DNA of 64,000 nt from NCBI GenBank assembly GCA_003024785.1, contig PUQB01000008.1, positions 188,868 to 252,867 on the forward strand, given 5' to 3'. Position 1 is the stretch's first letter. Every line of letters begins with the position of its first letter. The notes beneath the pieces are model-generated. The model was not told the origin of the DNA, did no database searches, and was given only the letters and a program-made list of their open reading frames with translations. This stretch comes from Selaginella tamariscina. Lineage: Eukaryota; Streptophyta; Lycopodiopsida; Selaginellales; Selaginellaceae. Shown here one piece after another: positions 12,651 to 24,873 of the stretch. Made by a program: the position numbers and the translations under genes.

Positions 12651-13559
12651 TGTCAGAGTTTTTACCTAGTGCCACAAATGTGACTTGCTATATGCCAACC
12701 CTAGAAACCTTCTCTAGAAAATCCCTTGAAATCTTGTGAGTCAGGATGCATGGGCTAGTCGAGCTGTAAGTATGATTCCTAGCTTGGCGTGGATGAGGCT
12801 ACCGATCAAGGCCTCAATCATTATTCTTGTGAAACATGAACTCAAACAATGCCTTTTAAGCTTGCAAGTGGGTTACCGAACAAGAGGAGTTAGTTAACTC
12901 CTTGGATGCGATGTACTCGGTCATAAGGGCATAATCTTGCCAATATTAAGGGTAGGTTAACTTGAAGGTGGGACGTACCCTTATTGTTTGGAAGTTGAGG
13001 TGGCACAACAAAGGGTTGTGCCTTGACAACATAAGTTAATCTTGCATTGGTAGGAAAATTACAAATTCTCTTTTGAACCCATGAACTCTTACTACATATA
13101 TTTACCTTATTTATGTGATGGAGCCCTGCCCCCCTGTTTTCCTACTTTTAGTAAGTGGGCTAGCATGAAATACAACCCTTAATGTTTATACTTAGACTCT
13201 AGGACCTAGTTCTTATCTCCTACCCCTAAATGCTACCCATGGCCAGTGTGAGGGGTTAGGGCAACCCTAGGGGTGTTCCTAACCCATACCAACATGCCAA
13301 ACTTGCCAGAGTCAATTAGAAAAGCTACAGGGACCTAACCGAGACATACAAATCATGGAAAGAGTTTTCTAGAAAGTAAGTTCTATCTTTGCTTAGAGTT
13401 TTTTGAGATATTTAGTGACAACTAGTTGGACTACCCCTAAACACCTAAGTGCACTAAGCGGGACTATTTTTCATTACATCTAAGATTCATCACATAATTC
13501 AGTAAGTAATAACAATCAACTTCAAAGTAAAAGTAAAAATCATAGTAAAAACTATGATA
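12651..13559 (-). repeat. 5' LTR of gypsy G1
   Basis: Bounded by TGTCAGAG (12651) and ACTATGATA (13559; TGACA in other copies). About 909 bp, shorter than copy A because of an internal deletion. With the LTR ending at 6182 it brackets a 6.5-kb minus-strand gag-pol relic. Confidence 0.65.
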
Positions 13560-13980
13560 TCTTTCTTATTATTTATTCTTTAACTAAAGATGATTATATG
13601 TATTTATTACTAAAGTAAAATACATTAAAAATGAAAACAATAATAAACTTTTAGAAATGATCAACTTATTACTGTTGTGGAGAAGTGTTAAAAACTTAAT
13701 AAAGTTATGATTAGTTTCTTCATCTACTCTCACCCTCCTCTCCTCAAGAGCCTACCATTGTTGTTCTAACTTCAAGAGTTTCTTATGGTGAGCATTTGCA
13801 TGGTCCTTAACCTTTACAAAGATTCGTCCTAGTGACTACTAGCCTTTGCTTACAATTACCATGACTAGTTGAACCATTTTCACAATCACTTGTTATTTTC
13901 TCTACTTCCATGCCATCCTTGTATGAGTCAAGATCATCAACACGATTTAAGCAATGAGAGTGAGAATCTGAGGTATGGAA
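13560..13980. other. AT-rich stretch without recognised gene
   Basis: It lies between the G1 5' LTR and the trihelix-like relic. Nothing identifiable was seen. Confidence 0.5.
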
Positions 13981-14420
13981 TGATGAAAGAAATAATGAGT
14001 CTCTTAAGTGTTAAGGGTTGAAATTTTAATTTGAATTGCATGTATGTCTTCATAGGCACTTTGCCGCTCCTTTGTTGTCATGCCAAAGTACTCTACACAT
14101 TGGGTGTACATGCCATAGTCTTTGATTTTTATGTACTTCCCAATTGAGTTGTTCCACTTATCTCTACAAACTTTAACAAGCTTCTTAAAGATTCAAGACC
14201 ATTTTTTTTTAGCCAACACCATTTTCAAATGGTTATTTCTCACTTCTTCAAAGTATTATGCCTTCTCAATTTTTAGTTGAATTAAATAAATGATATCTTC
14301 TCTAGTCCAATTTGGCTTCTTCTTTAGAACCAACTGGAGCTAGAGCCAAAGCACTAGCATTAGAATAAGTAACACCAACTTTAGAACCAACAACAGGGGC
14401 AACAACAATAGTAATAACTA
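13981..14420 (-). pseudogene. trihelix / Myb-SANT-like DNA-binding relic
   Basis: The minus strand translates in one frame, with a few stops, to NWTREDIIYLIQLKIEKA, then KVCRDKWNNSIGKYIKIKDY and an acidic helical tail. W-T-R-E plus R-x-x-C-R-D-K-W-N-N-x-x-x-x-Y-x-K-I-K-D is the pattern of plant trihelix or Myb/SANT-like domains, also found beside PIF/Harbinger transposases. In-frame stops after IEKA and KKKWS show it is broken. I cannot tell a host gene from a transposon companion ORF. Confidence 0.42.
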
Positions 14421-15049
14421 AAATAAGATTAGCATTAATAAAAATAAAAGTTTGAGATATATATCTCTTGTAAAACAATAAATATAAAACAATTAAAGAT
14501 TAAGAAATGAATTTTAAATTTACCTCATCTTGATTTCCCCATTGTTTATACCCTACTTCACTCTCACATATGTACCTTAATTTAATAGTTAATTCTAAAA
14601 CCCATTAAATTCTATAAAAAAATAATTAAATTTAATACAAACTAATAAATTCAATTTAATAAAAACCTTTGTGGGAACAAAAATTTATTAACCTTTTTCT
14701 TTATTAAAATTAGTTTTTAATTTAATTAGGGATGGTGGGAGTACACTCTCACTAAATTAATTTCATTGACCTTATTTAATTGGTGGTGAGAATTGGCCTA
14801 TTATCGATAATCATATATTATTAACAAGCCTTCATATTAAGATATAAAGAAAGTTTAAGGAAGTTTAATTCCTTAATTATAGAAAAACTCATAAATAACA
14901 TTTCCACCTTAGGCTTTTTCATCATCCTTGTTATATTAAATTTTCTTATTATTTAGGTAAATATGTTAATTAAATCTATTATAATTTACAACTCATAAGG
15001 TTGTTAAGAAATTGATAAATTTGCATAACAAAACTTTTAACGTTTTTTA
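14421..15049. other. AT-rich stretch without recognised gene
   Basis: Low-complexity A/T-rich DNA. No coding or repeat match could be supported. Confidence 0.5.
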
Positions 15050-15635
15050 ACGAAATTCCTTTAAGAAATCACCCTCATCCAAGAGTACAACTTCTTTAAA
15101 GTGATGAGGGATAGCCTAACCCATGATTAACCCCTAAGGGTTTGAGTGACTAAGTTATACCCTAAATCTAGGGCTAGTACTTAGTGAGGACATGAGTATG
15201 CACCATAGGTTGACATAAGTGTTCTGTTAAGCAAACTCCTAAGGCTAGATTTGAACAATTCTAAACACGTGACTTTACAAGTGCCTCATAAAAGGTGTTA
15301 ATGAGCTTAGGTTGTTCAACCACTAAATATATACACACCCTTGAGATGAACACTCTTAGCCAAGTGTGCCAACTAGCACAGCTAGTTATCAGACCTAACC
15401 TCCCTCGAGGGGATGTGCAAGGCTTAACATCTTAATGATAGCACAACACATTTACTTGTGCCATATAACCAATGTCACATGTTCATGTGACACTATTTCT
15501 TAAGACATGGGCTCCCCTCAGACTCAAGAGTTAAACATGATGCCATAAATGTGACTCACAAATGCTAACCCTAGAACCCAATTCTATGAACCCTTAGGAA
15601 CATGGCAAGGAGAACCCATCTAACTAGTGGAAAGT
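15050..15635 (-). repeat. left part of a copy-A-family LTR, split by element T
   Basis: The sequence aligns with 8150-8760 of copy A (for example GAAATCACCCTCATCC, GGGCTAGTACTTAG, AGCTTAGGTTGTTCAACC). It stops at 15635 where element T begins, and its continuation is at 24874-25438. Confidence 0.65.
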
Positions 15636-16298
15636 TGGTCATTGGGGACTCTGCATACCAAATGTGGTGGTTTTATGAAGTCTTGGTGGTCACCAGGACG
15701 TTGTGGTAGCGTTTAGTCTCGGGGGTCTGCCTCGGCAAGTCGAACTTACCTCAGGAGCACTTGAAGGTGCTGAGATGGTCTCTACCAGGACGCCACCAGG
15801 GTCCGTGTACATGTGAGTTCTCCTAGGCGTAGTGGTTCCACTTCCTAACTATATGTCGTCAGACTAAGAGTGGGGCAAGAGGAGAGTAACTAAAGTAGGT
15901 GGTGGACAGAAGGAGTAAATATACATATATTGCATGTCCAAGTACAAAGTTGCCCTAGAGAAGGTTGAGCAAGATACAAAAAAGAAGATGGACTAGAAGG
16001 ACCTTGATCCACTACAAGCCTTCCTCCTAATATAATGGGTTGGCTAGTGCTAGGCCCTAGGTATAAGTGGCATGCTCTCATTGGTTTGCCACCATGTGAC
16101 AGAGTCCTACCTATAGCATTTATGTGCCTCCCTCATGCGTGTTGTCCCAAGTACCTTGGTAATTGATTCGAACAATTGAATCTACGCTTGGCTTAAGCGC
16201 CACCTGACAATTGTCGTTGTTAGTCCTTACCTGCTATACCTTCACCACTCGGCCACTCCGTCCCGTCGGTTTGATGGTGGTCAAACCACGGTCAATCA
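15636..16298 (-). repeat. LTR of element T (left, 3')
   Basis: Matches 24185-24868 with scattered differences. Shared blocks include CCAAATGTGGTGGTTTT, ACGTTGTGGTAGC and GTAAATATACATATATTGCA. Confidence 0.75.
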
Positions 16299-17620
16299 GA
16301 TGCTCATACTTATTCATTGGCAAATCCTCGGGCCATATGCTCCCTTACCCTAGGTCATGTCAAAATGGTCACGGTAGGTAGCGACTTTGCTCTCCACTAT
16401 GGCTAGCTTTTGCTTTAGGGCGGCGATCATTACATCCTATAGCTCGGTAGCCTTTCATAGCTTTATTTGGAACCTTGCCTCTTGCTGCTCCTGAGTGTGT
16501 TTTACTTGAGCTTCCAACTCCCAAATTCGCTCATGTGAGTGTTGTAGCTCTTGCTCCCTTGTTGCGAGCAGTTGGGCTTGTTGGTGGGTGTGCTCTGCTA
16601 ACTTGGTGGTAGTGGTTCGGGGTGATTCCTGATTTTTGGGTGAGTTGTGCTCCCTCCCCCATAATGCGACGTTTGCCCCTAGCCCTCTAGGTGGGGGTTC
16701 CTCGCGTAGTTGTAGTTTTGGTTACTGTGCATTGAGCTGTGTGCTGGTGCAACTCCTCCCTAACCACTACCAATTTTGCTTAGGCTTCCTCGAACTCCCT
16801 ACTCTTTTGCTCGATCCGAGTCCTAAGTTTGTGAGTTTGCTGTTCTTTTTTTGCTATGACTTGGCTGCGGGTGTGCTGGTGGTGGTCTAGAAGCCCCTAG
16901 AGGGTATCATACTCACCTTGTAACCGATCGATTGTTGTTGCTAACTTGCCCTAGAGTTCTCCAGAGTTCTTCCTTCTCTTTTATGCTACCTTACATAGTA
17001 GGGCTCTTTGGTAGAGCAATTCCATAGCTTCTTTGGCTTTTTTATAAGCTTAGTTATTATGGTATCATGTACCTTTGCCACAGCTAGGAGGTCGAGGTTG
17101 TTATATACCGCCATTGCTTCCTTTAGTTGGTTGAAGGCCTCTGTGAGCTTGAGGTAAGCCAATGAGGCCCACCGACTGTCAGCATGGAAATGTTGGTAGA
17201 TATCCTTTGATCCTTCTTTGGACTCACCCTCCATTTTTTTTTGGTCTAGTCCGATAGGTCGTCCAAGTATCTCTAATGGGAATTCCAACGGTAACGGGGG
17301 TCCCACTGCCAGAAGTACCGCTTGTATGGGTTATGTTGTCTAGTGCCTGAGTGGTTCCTAGTTAGGAGAGGGGTTGTTGCTTGCCTACTTCTCTGATGAC
17401 TTTGAGGGTTCAGGCCATTCTTTTTGGTTGTCATGACTTGTTCCAATCCGCTCTCCCTCCCATGTTTGGAGCTGTGCTGGTCTCAAAGTCATAGTTTGGC
17501 CAATCAAACCGGTAGTCATGATACTGATATGGCCGGCCATAAAAAGCTTCCACTTGAACTCAACCTGAACTCCGTAGATCTCGCTGGTTAGAGTTGGAAA
17601 CAAGTACTACTTAAGGCAAT
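16299..17620 (-). pseudogene. element T internal coiled-coil-like ORF, decayed
   Basis: The minus strand has long nearly open frames: 17306-16986 (ASLAYLKLTEAFNQLKEAM, DLLAVAKVHDTIITKLIKK) continuing with breaks to about 16400 in charged, Gln/Glu-rich helical sequence (EKEQQTHKLRTRIEQKSREFE in part). It lies 3' of protease, where pol would be expected, and does not resemble RT. Function unknown. Confidence 0.4.
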
Positions 17621-19280
17621 TTGTCTAGTTCATTGCGACTCCTTCCTAGGCCCTGCAGAGGCTGTTTACCAACCGCCCAGTGATTTGTCTCTTTGTTCTT
17701 CCCGTGAACATAAAGGCCACCAATGTTACAAACTCGGCTGCTCCCTCTCTTTCTTGTATGCCCCATAACGCCTTGTTCCCTATGGTGGTGGACCTCTATG
17801 GCTTCGTCTCTGATAATTCTCCTATTGTGAGGCCATCTTCTGGTAGTTGCTATACTGTCACTAGCTTGTTGAACATTATGTGGAAGGCTGTACTACCTCC
17901 TAAGTTGAACTAGATCCCTCTATGCTCAGTCTGGCTAATCACCAATTCTGTGGATTGGATGAATTGCCTAGCTCTTTTAGTGAATCTTGGATTCTCCACT
18001 TCTCCCTATGAAAGGTTGAAGAATTCATCTATGTGCAACTGTCTCCTAACCCATCGAATGTCGGGTCAGCCGATCAACTCCTTCAATCTGGAATACCTGG
18101 GTGACACAAGTTCTGTTGTCCTCTCCTGGACACGTGAATCTTGTGAATGACTACTGGCCTATTCTACTATGTCCAATCTATCGTCACGGTGGTTGAAGTA
18201 TTGCACTGTACATCTCCTTCTTGGGTATTGTTGATGTGGCAGTCCTCATGACGTCCCCTAAGGTGACCGGCGCGATTATCCTTGCGCCTAGATATGCAAT
18301 GATGGCGCCACCTGACCATCATTGCCTTTGTAATACGTGCCTCATGCGTGTGGTCCATCCTCATGGACCATGTGACCCTGTGAGTTGGTCACATGTGTGT
18401 TTGGAAGTCTTCCTCCCAGCTGCGCTATCCTTCTTGCTACACTTCCTTGGGGGTTCCCTATTGCGGTGGCTACCTTTTCTCAGGGTGTCTTGGTTTAAAC
18501 TCTGTCTAGGTGGATGTTTGGCCCAACACGGTTAGTGTTGATTTTCTGTCATAGTGCTTGTCTGTCATTGCCACTTGTTGGGACCTTGATTATGTATGGT
18601 GAAGCCCACCTTGGTCTTAACTATAGGGCTTTTCTAGTTGGTCCCTCCCCACACCTTGACGACACAAGCTTAGCTTGCACCGGTAGGAGGTTAACGAGCT
18701 CTCTTTTGAACACAGGGGCATGTATGAGACACATTTCTTTTGTGGCGTTAGGGCATGAGCCTATCTAGATCTAATGGGATCGGGTCCCCTCTGGGGCTCT
18801 TCCCTCCCCTGCTTCTGTAGCTGATCTCTAATCAACTATGGCTGTGGGTATTCTTAGTTGAGGCCAGGGCTAGTATGGGGCTGTCGGTTGAGTCCACTAT
18901 TGGGCTTGGATTGGGCCCACTTAGATGGCGCTGTCGTCCGGCTTTGGTGCATCCAAGTGGCTCCTCCAGAGTTGCAAAGGTAGTTAGTGAATCGGTCCTT
19001 ATGCTCATGCACTATGTTTGTATTGTTTTGGGCTTTAGGCACTCCCCTTGCGACCCTTGGTCTGCCAGTGTGGTGCCTACCCTAGTGGTGCTCTTGCCCT
19101 ACATTGCCCGAGCCTGATGGATGGGTGTAGGAGGCCACCATTTTGCCGTCATCCAATCCTCTATATCTGCATGGCGCAAAGTGTTCTAGCGCTCTGAAGT
19201 GTTGTGCAAGTTGCCTTGCAGTCACAGATCTCAGTCCCCTCTTGGTGCAAAATCTTATTTGCTGGTGCTCCCAGTCGTAC
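17621..19280 (-). other. element T internal region, no domain recognised
   Basis: Short open stretches occur on both strands, none with a family signature. No RT Y-x-D-D or integrase zinc/catalytic residues were seen. Confidence 0.4.
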
Positions 19281-19570
19281 TGTACCTTCACACCCCTGAG
19301 CCATGGGCGACAAGAAGCAGGTTGAATCCCCTCCGCTGTGCATGTCGAGGACGAAGACATTTACCCAAAATTTTGACCACTTGGATCTCGACTTCTACTA
19401 CCCTTAGGATACTCTTGGGTGTTACCTCATCTTGATTTGCCATACGTACTTGAAAGGGAGTCAGCTCTGGGGTTGGCATACTCATTTCACGATGAAGTTT
19501 TGTTGACATGATGTTCACTGCCGACCCTCCGTCTATAATCACATCATTGATTGTGCAGCCTGCCATTCAA
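19281..19570 (-). pseudogene. element T aspartic protease
   Basis: Minus-strand frame 19566-19288 reads INDVIIDGGSAVNIMSTKL and later FQVRMANQDEVTP. The IIDGGSAVN block is the retropepsin catalytic D-x-G region of plant gypsy elements (D-G-G here, where D-S-G or D-T-G is usual). The frame runs out near 19290. Confidence 0.6.
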
Positions 19571-20089
19571 ACCAGAATGGTTGGTATGTCATCTACTCTA
19601 CTGCGGTTGCGGTGCCTCTAGGTCAGGGCCAGGCTGATCCTTGTGGCTAAGCCTTGTATAGCATAGCTGGAATAAGTGGCACTTCTTGTCTTGTTGATGC
19701 CATGACCTCTCCTCTGCTGAAGGCAAGACATTCTCGTCCCCTTGCTATTTCCCTCGATCTTCGGCCCTGGTTGGGCTTTCCTAATCATGGAGCAGTTGGT
19801 ACATCGATTTGCTTTATTACCCACTATTTCAACACTAAGGGTTTTGCCACCTGTTCCTTCTCATGATGCCTTCATGTTCCCCTGGTTTTGCACATGTGTG
19901 GTTGACTTATTTCGTCCTCTAGGGGGGCATGTGGTGTTGTGTTTGTCATGCTGTTTTGACTTGGTAGTACTATTGTTACTTGATTTGCTTGCAGTCTGGG
20001 GATTAGTGTTGGGTCGATTGGGGTCTACCCGTTTGCCACCCTTGTGGTGTCGAGTGTTTGCGCTTCTAGCATGGGTTTGATTAATGATA

Positions 20090-21170
20090 TCTAGGAGCAC
20101 TGGTAGAGTGGGTGTGGACCACCACAAAGTGTGCACGTCATCTCTCTACATTCCGGCTGCTTCTCCTTGTTGTCATACCTAGGTTGGTAGGGCTGCCGCT
20201 TCTGGGAATAGGACCTACAACTCCAATCTCCTGACTGTCACCTCCTACGAGGTTAGTTGTTCCCTTTCGTCCTACACCCATAACTCCTTTGGCTATCTGT
20301 GTCCCCCTCTGTCTTCTGTTCCACCATTAATGCAGCTACCTTCAGTAGCCTATTGCTCAGAAGTTTGGCTAGTTAATAGCAATCATCCATGTTGTGGGAC
20401 CTGCGGATGCTACATATTCGATAGTACTTGTCCCCGCATGCAGTGTATCCCATTTGAGCCAATGCTGCAGTTAAGTCTTCCTTCCGTGTTGCCACATGGT
20501 GGGTTTCCCCTCTCTGTAATTGCATGTGCCCTTTGGCTCCCGACCGTCTCTCCTTTCTGGCAGGTTTTGGGACAACAAAAATGGTGTTGTTGAACGAAAG
20601 AAATGTATTGTCTGAGAGGTCTTCCTCGTTCGTGGTGGTGTCATTTGCCTCTTCGATGTCTGATTTGTCCCATGTCTTCCTCTCCTAGCTCTCGGCTTCC
20701 CTCCTCTCCACCCCAATCCACTTGTGGATCTTTGGCCGCAGTCACTTTTGGTACCACATTTTCTTGATAAGGTTGACATGGATATCCCTTAGCTGGGCGA
20801 TGTACCCTAATATGCAGATTGTGTATTCGTTGACCGACTCTCTTGCTTTCTACTTAAAGCTCGTTAGCTTATGGATTACCTCTTCCTCGCTCTTTTCCTC
20901 TCGGAAGGTATCTAGAAACACCTTCCATGTGGTTTCCCAACAAGCTCCTCCGTTTGCCTCGTGGAATTACATTTATTAGGCTTGTGCCTTTTTGTCCAAA
21001 GTGCATGCAAATGCACTCAACTTCTTGTGGTTGTCACTTACGTTTCTCAACTCACATACCTGCTCAAACTTATGTACATGTTGGTCAGCGTTTTCACCCT
21101 TTGCATGGGTAAGGGCGCTGTTATTGTGCTCTTTTGCATCCGATTGAGCATGCAAGCTAGTAAGGTCACC
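20090..21170 (-). pseudogene. element T gag with zinc knuckle, decayed
   Basis: The minus strand near 20150-20100 encodes TCTLCGGPHPLYQC, a C-x2-C-x3-H-x4-C knuckle (one residue shorter than the usual C-x2-C-x4-H-x4-C). Upstream, about 20960-20750, broken frames give typical gag sequence (WKVFLDTFREEKSEEEVI, KARESVNEY, LIKKMWYQK). Order on the strand is gag, knuckle, protease. Confidence 0.5.
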
Positions 21171-21699
21171 GAATCAATTCTCATGGCATCTCATTGAGCA
21201 TGGGAGGTGCTTTGATCCGGACCCTCCACTTTGGATGTGCTGTAGTCTACGTCTTGGTATTCTACGGGTACCTTTCTCCTTCCTTACACCCCCGCCCTTG
21301 CGCCCTATTGCTGAGGGTGGGTGACGAGGACAGGCTCCTCCCGACTGTTCCTCGGGGGCCCTTTGCGGAACCAACCTGATGATTGGTGGCGTGACATACC
21401 TCGACTAGACGATATTCCCTCGTCTAATGAGTGACTTTTGTAGGACCATGTGACCACAAGACAAGGGATATCGTCTCAGGGCGAGGAGAATTCACCCCGT
21501 CAACCATGATCATCTTGACGCCGCAAGGTTGTGGCTCTACCATGTGTCCAGTCGCCTTTTCACACAGGTGGTCATCCCATGTGTACCCCAGCCTTCTGAA
21601 GCCTCGGGTTCTTCATCCTAGTAACCACTTCTGACCTGCTATGTCATCCAATCAGCTGAACTTCTGATGCAAAGGTTGTTTTGACGGAATCAATGCCCC

Positions 21700-23382
21700 T
21701 GTCATAGTTTTTACTATGACTCCTCTTTACTTTGGACGTTGATTGCTGTTACTTACTGTACTATTGTTGACAAACCCTAAATGTAATGAGAAACAGCCTT
21801 GCTTAGTGCACTTAGGTGTTTAGGGTAGTCCAACCGGCTGTCCTTAGATATCGCGAAAAACTCTAAGCGAAGGTAGCACTTACCTTCTAGAAAACTCTTA
21901 CCCTCGTTTTCTGTGTCCTAGTTGGGTTAATGGTTATTTCAATGGTTTGGCATGTCGGATATGTTTAGAAATACCCCTAAGTTTGACATGCTAGGGTTTA
22001 TGGGTCAATGGATAACTCACCAAGTATGTTCCCTCTGGAAATGAGATTTCAGTGCTAGCCCACTTATGTAAACTGGGAAAACAGGGAGGGGGGGGGGGGG
22101 GGGGGGGGGGGGAGTATATAGGAGTGAGGGTTCCTGGGTTCATGACTGAGCTCGTTACTCTTCTCCCGGTGCAAGCTCTAGCTTGTGTCGTCAAGGCACA
22201 ACCCTCTGTTGTGCCGCCCTAACTTCCAGATGCCAGGGGTACGTCCCACCTTCGGGGTAGCTTACCCTTAACGTTGGCGAATCCATGCCTGGGAGGTCTT
22301 GTCGGAATGCACGTTCCAAGAGGCAGAGGTTGAGGCTTGTCTCCAGCCTCCTCCTCCACGTCAAGCTAGGTGTAGCACTCAGGCCAAGCAAGGCACATCC
22401 GTGTCCTTGTCCAACTGTGGGCGTGGGATCTTGTTTGACAGGTTCACGTTACTTGGTTCCTGAGGGTTCATTGAGGGGTTCTAGAGTTGGCATTTAGGAG
22501 CCACGTTTGTGGACTTGGTGCAACTCTTGAATCTAAGGGCTATGGCATGATAGCCCACATCATGGAAGGCAGTGTCACATGGAGATGTGACACTGGGCTA
22601 ACGTCACATGGTACAACGCCGAGGCACGCCCTTTGGGGTTGTGTCATGGGTTGTCGCCAAGGGGTTGGATACTCTAGCAACACATGCTTGTGCTTGCACT
22701 AGGGTGCTAAGCCTTGGGCATCGCTCAAGGGAGGTTAGGTCTCTAACTAGGTGTGCTTTGGCACACTTGGCTAGGGGAGTGTTCTCCTTGGAATCCAGGG
22801 TTGAACAACCTAAGCTCATTAGCAGAAGCCCTTTCGTAAGGCACTCGCAAGGTCATGTACTTAGGGTTATCCAAACCTAGCCTTAGGGAGTTTGCTTAGC
22901 AAAACACTCGTGTCCGCCTACGGCGCACACTCGTGTCCTCACTAAGTACTAGCCCTAGGTCTAGGGTATGACTTGGCCACTCAAACCCTTAGGGGTTAGT
23001 CGTGGTTCAGGGTACCCCTTGTCGCCCTAAAGGGTTGTACTCCCGGATGAGGGTGATTCCTCAAGGGGTAAGTGACGATGCCTTAGCTCTGTCATGGGGT
23101 ATGTGTGAGACACATCTTTTGTGGGGTTAGGGCATGAGCCTGTCTAGGTCTACTGGGACAGGATCCTAAAGTCTATTCGGGTTACCCTCTAGGGTTTAGG
23201 GGATGGTCATTCTAGGGGACTTAGGGTAGGACTCTAAGTCTTTTGCCTAATTGGGCCCCAAAGTCAGACTCTTAGGGTTATCTTGGAAGACTTAACGTTG
23301 TTCACACAGGGTGATGATGTCGAATAGCCACTTGGCAGCCACATGTTGCCACGTGTTGGCCCTTTGGGTTAAAACCATGATA
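21700..23382 (+). mobile_element. solo LTR nested in element T (copy B)
   Basis: Reverse-complement relative of copy A (7850-9494). It starts TGTCATAGTTTTTACTATGAC and ends in a decayed ATGATA, with flanking 5-mers GCCCC (21695-21699) and ACCCC (23383-23387). No internal region is present. Confidence 0.75.
22088..22112. repeat. 25-base G homopolymer
   Basis: An uninterrupted run of 25 G inside copy B. The matching place in copy A is a run of only seven C (near 9060). Confidence 0.9.
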
Positions 23383-24184
23383 ACCCCTCCATGTGGGGCC
23401 TTTTGGATGAGGCTCTTCCTCCCCTCTTTTTGGGCATCCACGGTCCTCCCACCTTACCCTAGTGGGTGACAGTGGCCTTGGGTTTTCTACCTTACATCCC
23501 TTGTAGTGTTGGCCATGCCAGACCTCCGACTCTCGTCCCTTGTCACTATCCGCACTTATTTTACAACCTTGAGATTCCTACCTCCAGTGCAGGCTTCCCT
23601 CTCCTGAGATTCTCCTGCGTGGGGTCTCCTCCCTCAGGGGTACTCGTTGAACATGGGTTCGGCTCTTCGGTGTGGGGGCTCATCCTAACCATCACTTTCA
23701 CCTATGTCAAGAGGGGGTGGAAGGCTTCCATCGTCCTACCATCCATCCCACTCTACATCGTGGGTCATTATCAGGTGGGGTTGCCTGTCCAAGTGCTGCT
23801 CATTCCCACACGCTCCTACACTTGGAATGACATTCGAACGTGCTATGGATTCTTCATACCTTTCTTCATTGTCAGCGGCTTGCGACTACCTTTGCTGTTG
23901 TGTGCCGGGTTTACCGCTTTTTGGAGGTTTGGCCATGTGGTGTTTGCATCGTTTCCTTAGGTAGGTGAGGCAGGGGCCGATTGTGGCAACCAGGGTACCT
24001 CTCTACCCTCCATTAACCTCTCTCGACCAGCCCGACACATCCTCTTGGCTAGCTAGTACTCGTTGATCTCCAGTTGTTTAAACGAGTTAATCTCGGCTTT
24101 CTAGTCTCTCCTTTGAGTTGAAACCTTGCTTGCTACATGAACTCCATCCGTGTGTAATTACTATCCCTTTGTGATAGTCTCAAA
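23383..24184 (-). other. element T internal leader region
   Basis: Lies between the nested solo LTR and the 5' LTR of T. The longest frame (23466-23960, plus strand) is antisense to the element and matches no family. Confidence 0.4.
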
Positions 24185-24868
24185 TGGTTGTCGGGGACTC
24201 CACATGCCAAATGTGGTGGTTTTGAAGTTTTGATGGTTGCTAGGACGTTGTGGTAGCATCAAGTCCTAGGGGTTTGCCTCGGCGAGCTGGACTTACCTCG
24301 GGAGCACTAAAAGGTGCTAAGATGGCCTCTACTCGGACACTACAAGGGTCCATGTACAGGTGAGAAGGAGTTCTCCTAGGCGTAGTGGTTCCACTTCCTG
24401 ACTGTATGTTGCCGAACTAGGAGCAAGGCAAGAGGAGAGTAACCAGAGAAGGTGGTGGACAAAAGGAGTAAATATACATATATTGCATGTCCAAGTACAA
24501 AGCTGCCCCAGAGAAGGTGGAGCAAAATACAAAAAAGACGACGGATTAGAAGAACCCAACCCACTACAAGCCTTCCTGCTTATATAGTGGTCGGCTAGTG
24601 CTAGACCCTAGGTACAAGTGGCATGCTCTCATTGGTCTACTGCCTTGTGACAGAGTTCTGCCTATAGCATTTATGCGCCTCCCTCACGTGTGCTATCCCG
24701 AGTATCTTGGTAGTTAGTTGGATGATTGGATCTATGCCTAGGTTAAGTGTTGCCTAACAACTATTGTTGTCAGTCTGTACCTATTGTACCTTTACTGCTC
24801 AACCACTTTGTCTCATCGCTTGTTCATGCCAGTTGGCAGTTCGACGGTGGTCAAATCATCATCAACCA
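24185..24868 (-). repeat. LTR of element T (right, 5')
   Basis: Direct-repeat partner of 15636-16298. It begins TGGTTGTCGGGGACTCC and ends ATCAACCA. Confidence 0.75.
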
Positions 24869-24873
24869 AAGGT

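Larger units (their letters stand above)
15636..24868 (-). mobile_element. LTR element T, gag-protease type, no visible polymerase
   Basis: Direct terminal repeats of about 0.66-0.68 kb (15636-16298 and 24185-24868) begin TGGT and end CA, with near-identical flanking 5-mers AAAGT (15631-15635) and AAGGT (24869-24873). Coding relics on the minus strand run gag, zinc knuckle, protease, then an unrelated coiled-coil-like region. I found no reverse transcriptase, RNase H or integrase signature, so the copy looks like a non-autonomous or internally deleted gypsy derivative. It is interrupted at 21700-23382 by a solo LTR of another family. Confidence 0.62.

Noticed and set aside
23466-23960. 164-codon plus-strand ORF rich in hydrophobic residues
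   Set aside because: Antisense to element T in its leader region. The hydrophobicity comes from reverse-complement composition and no domain is visible.
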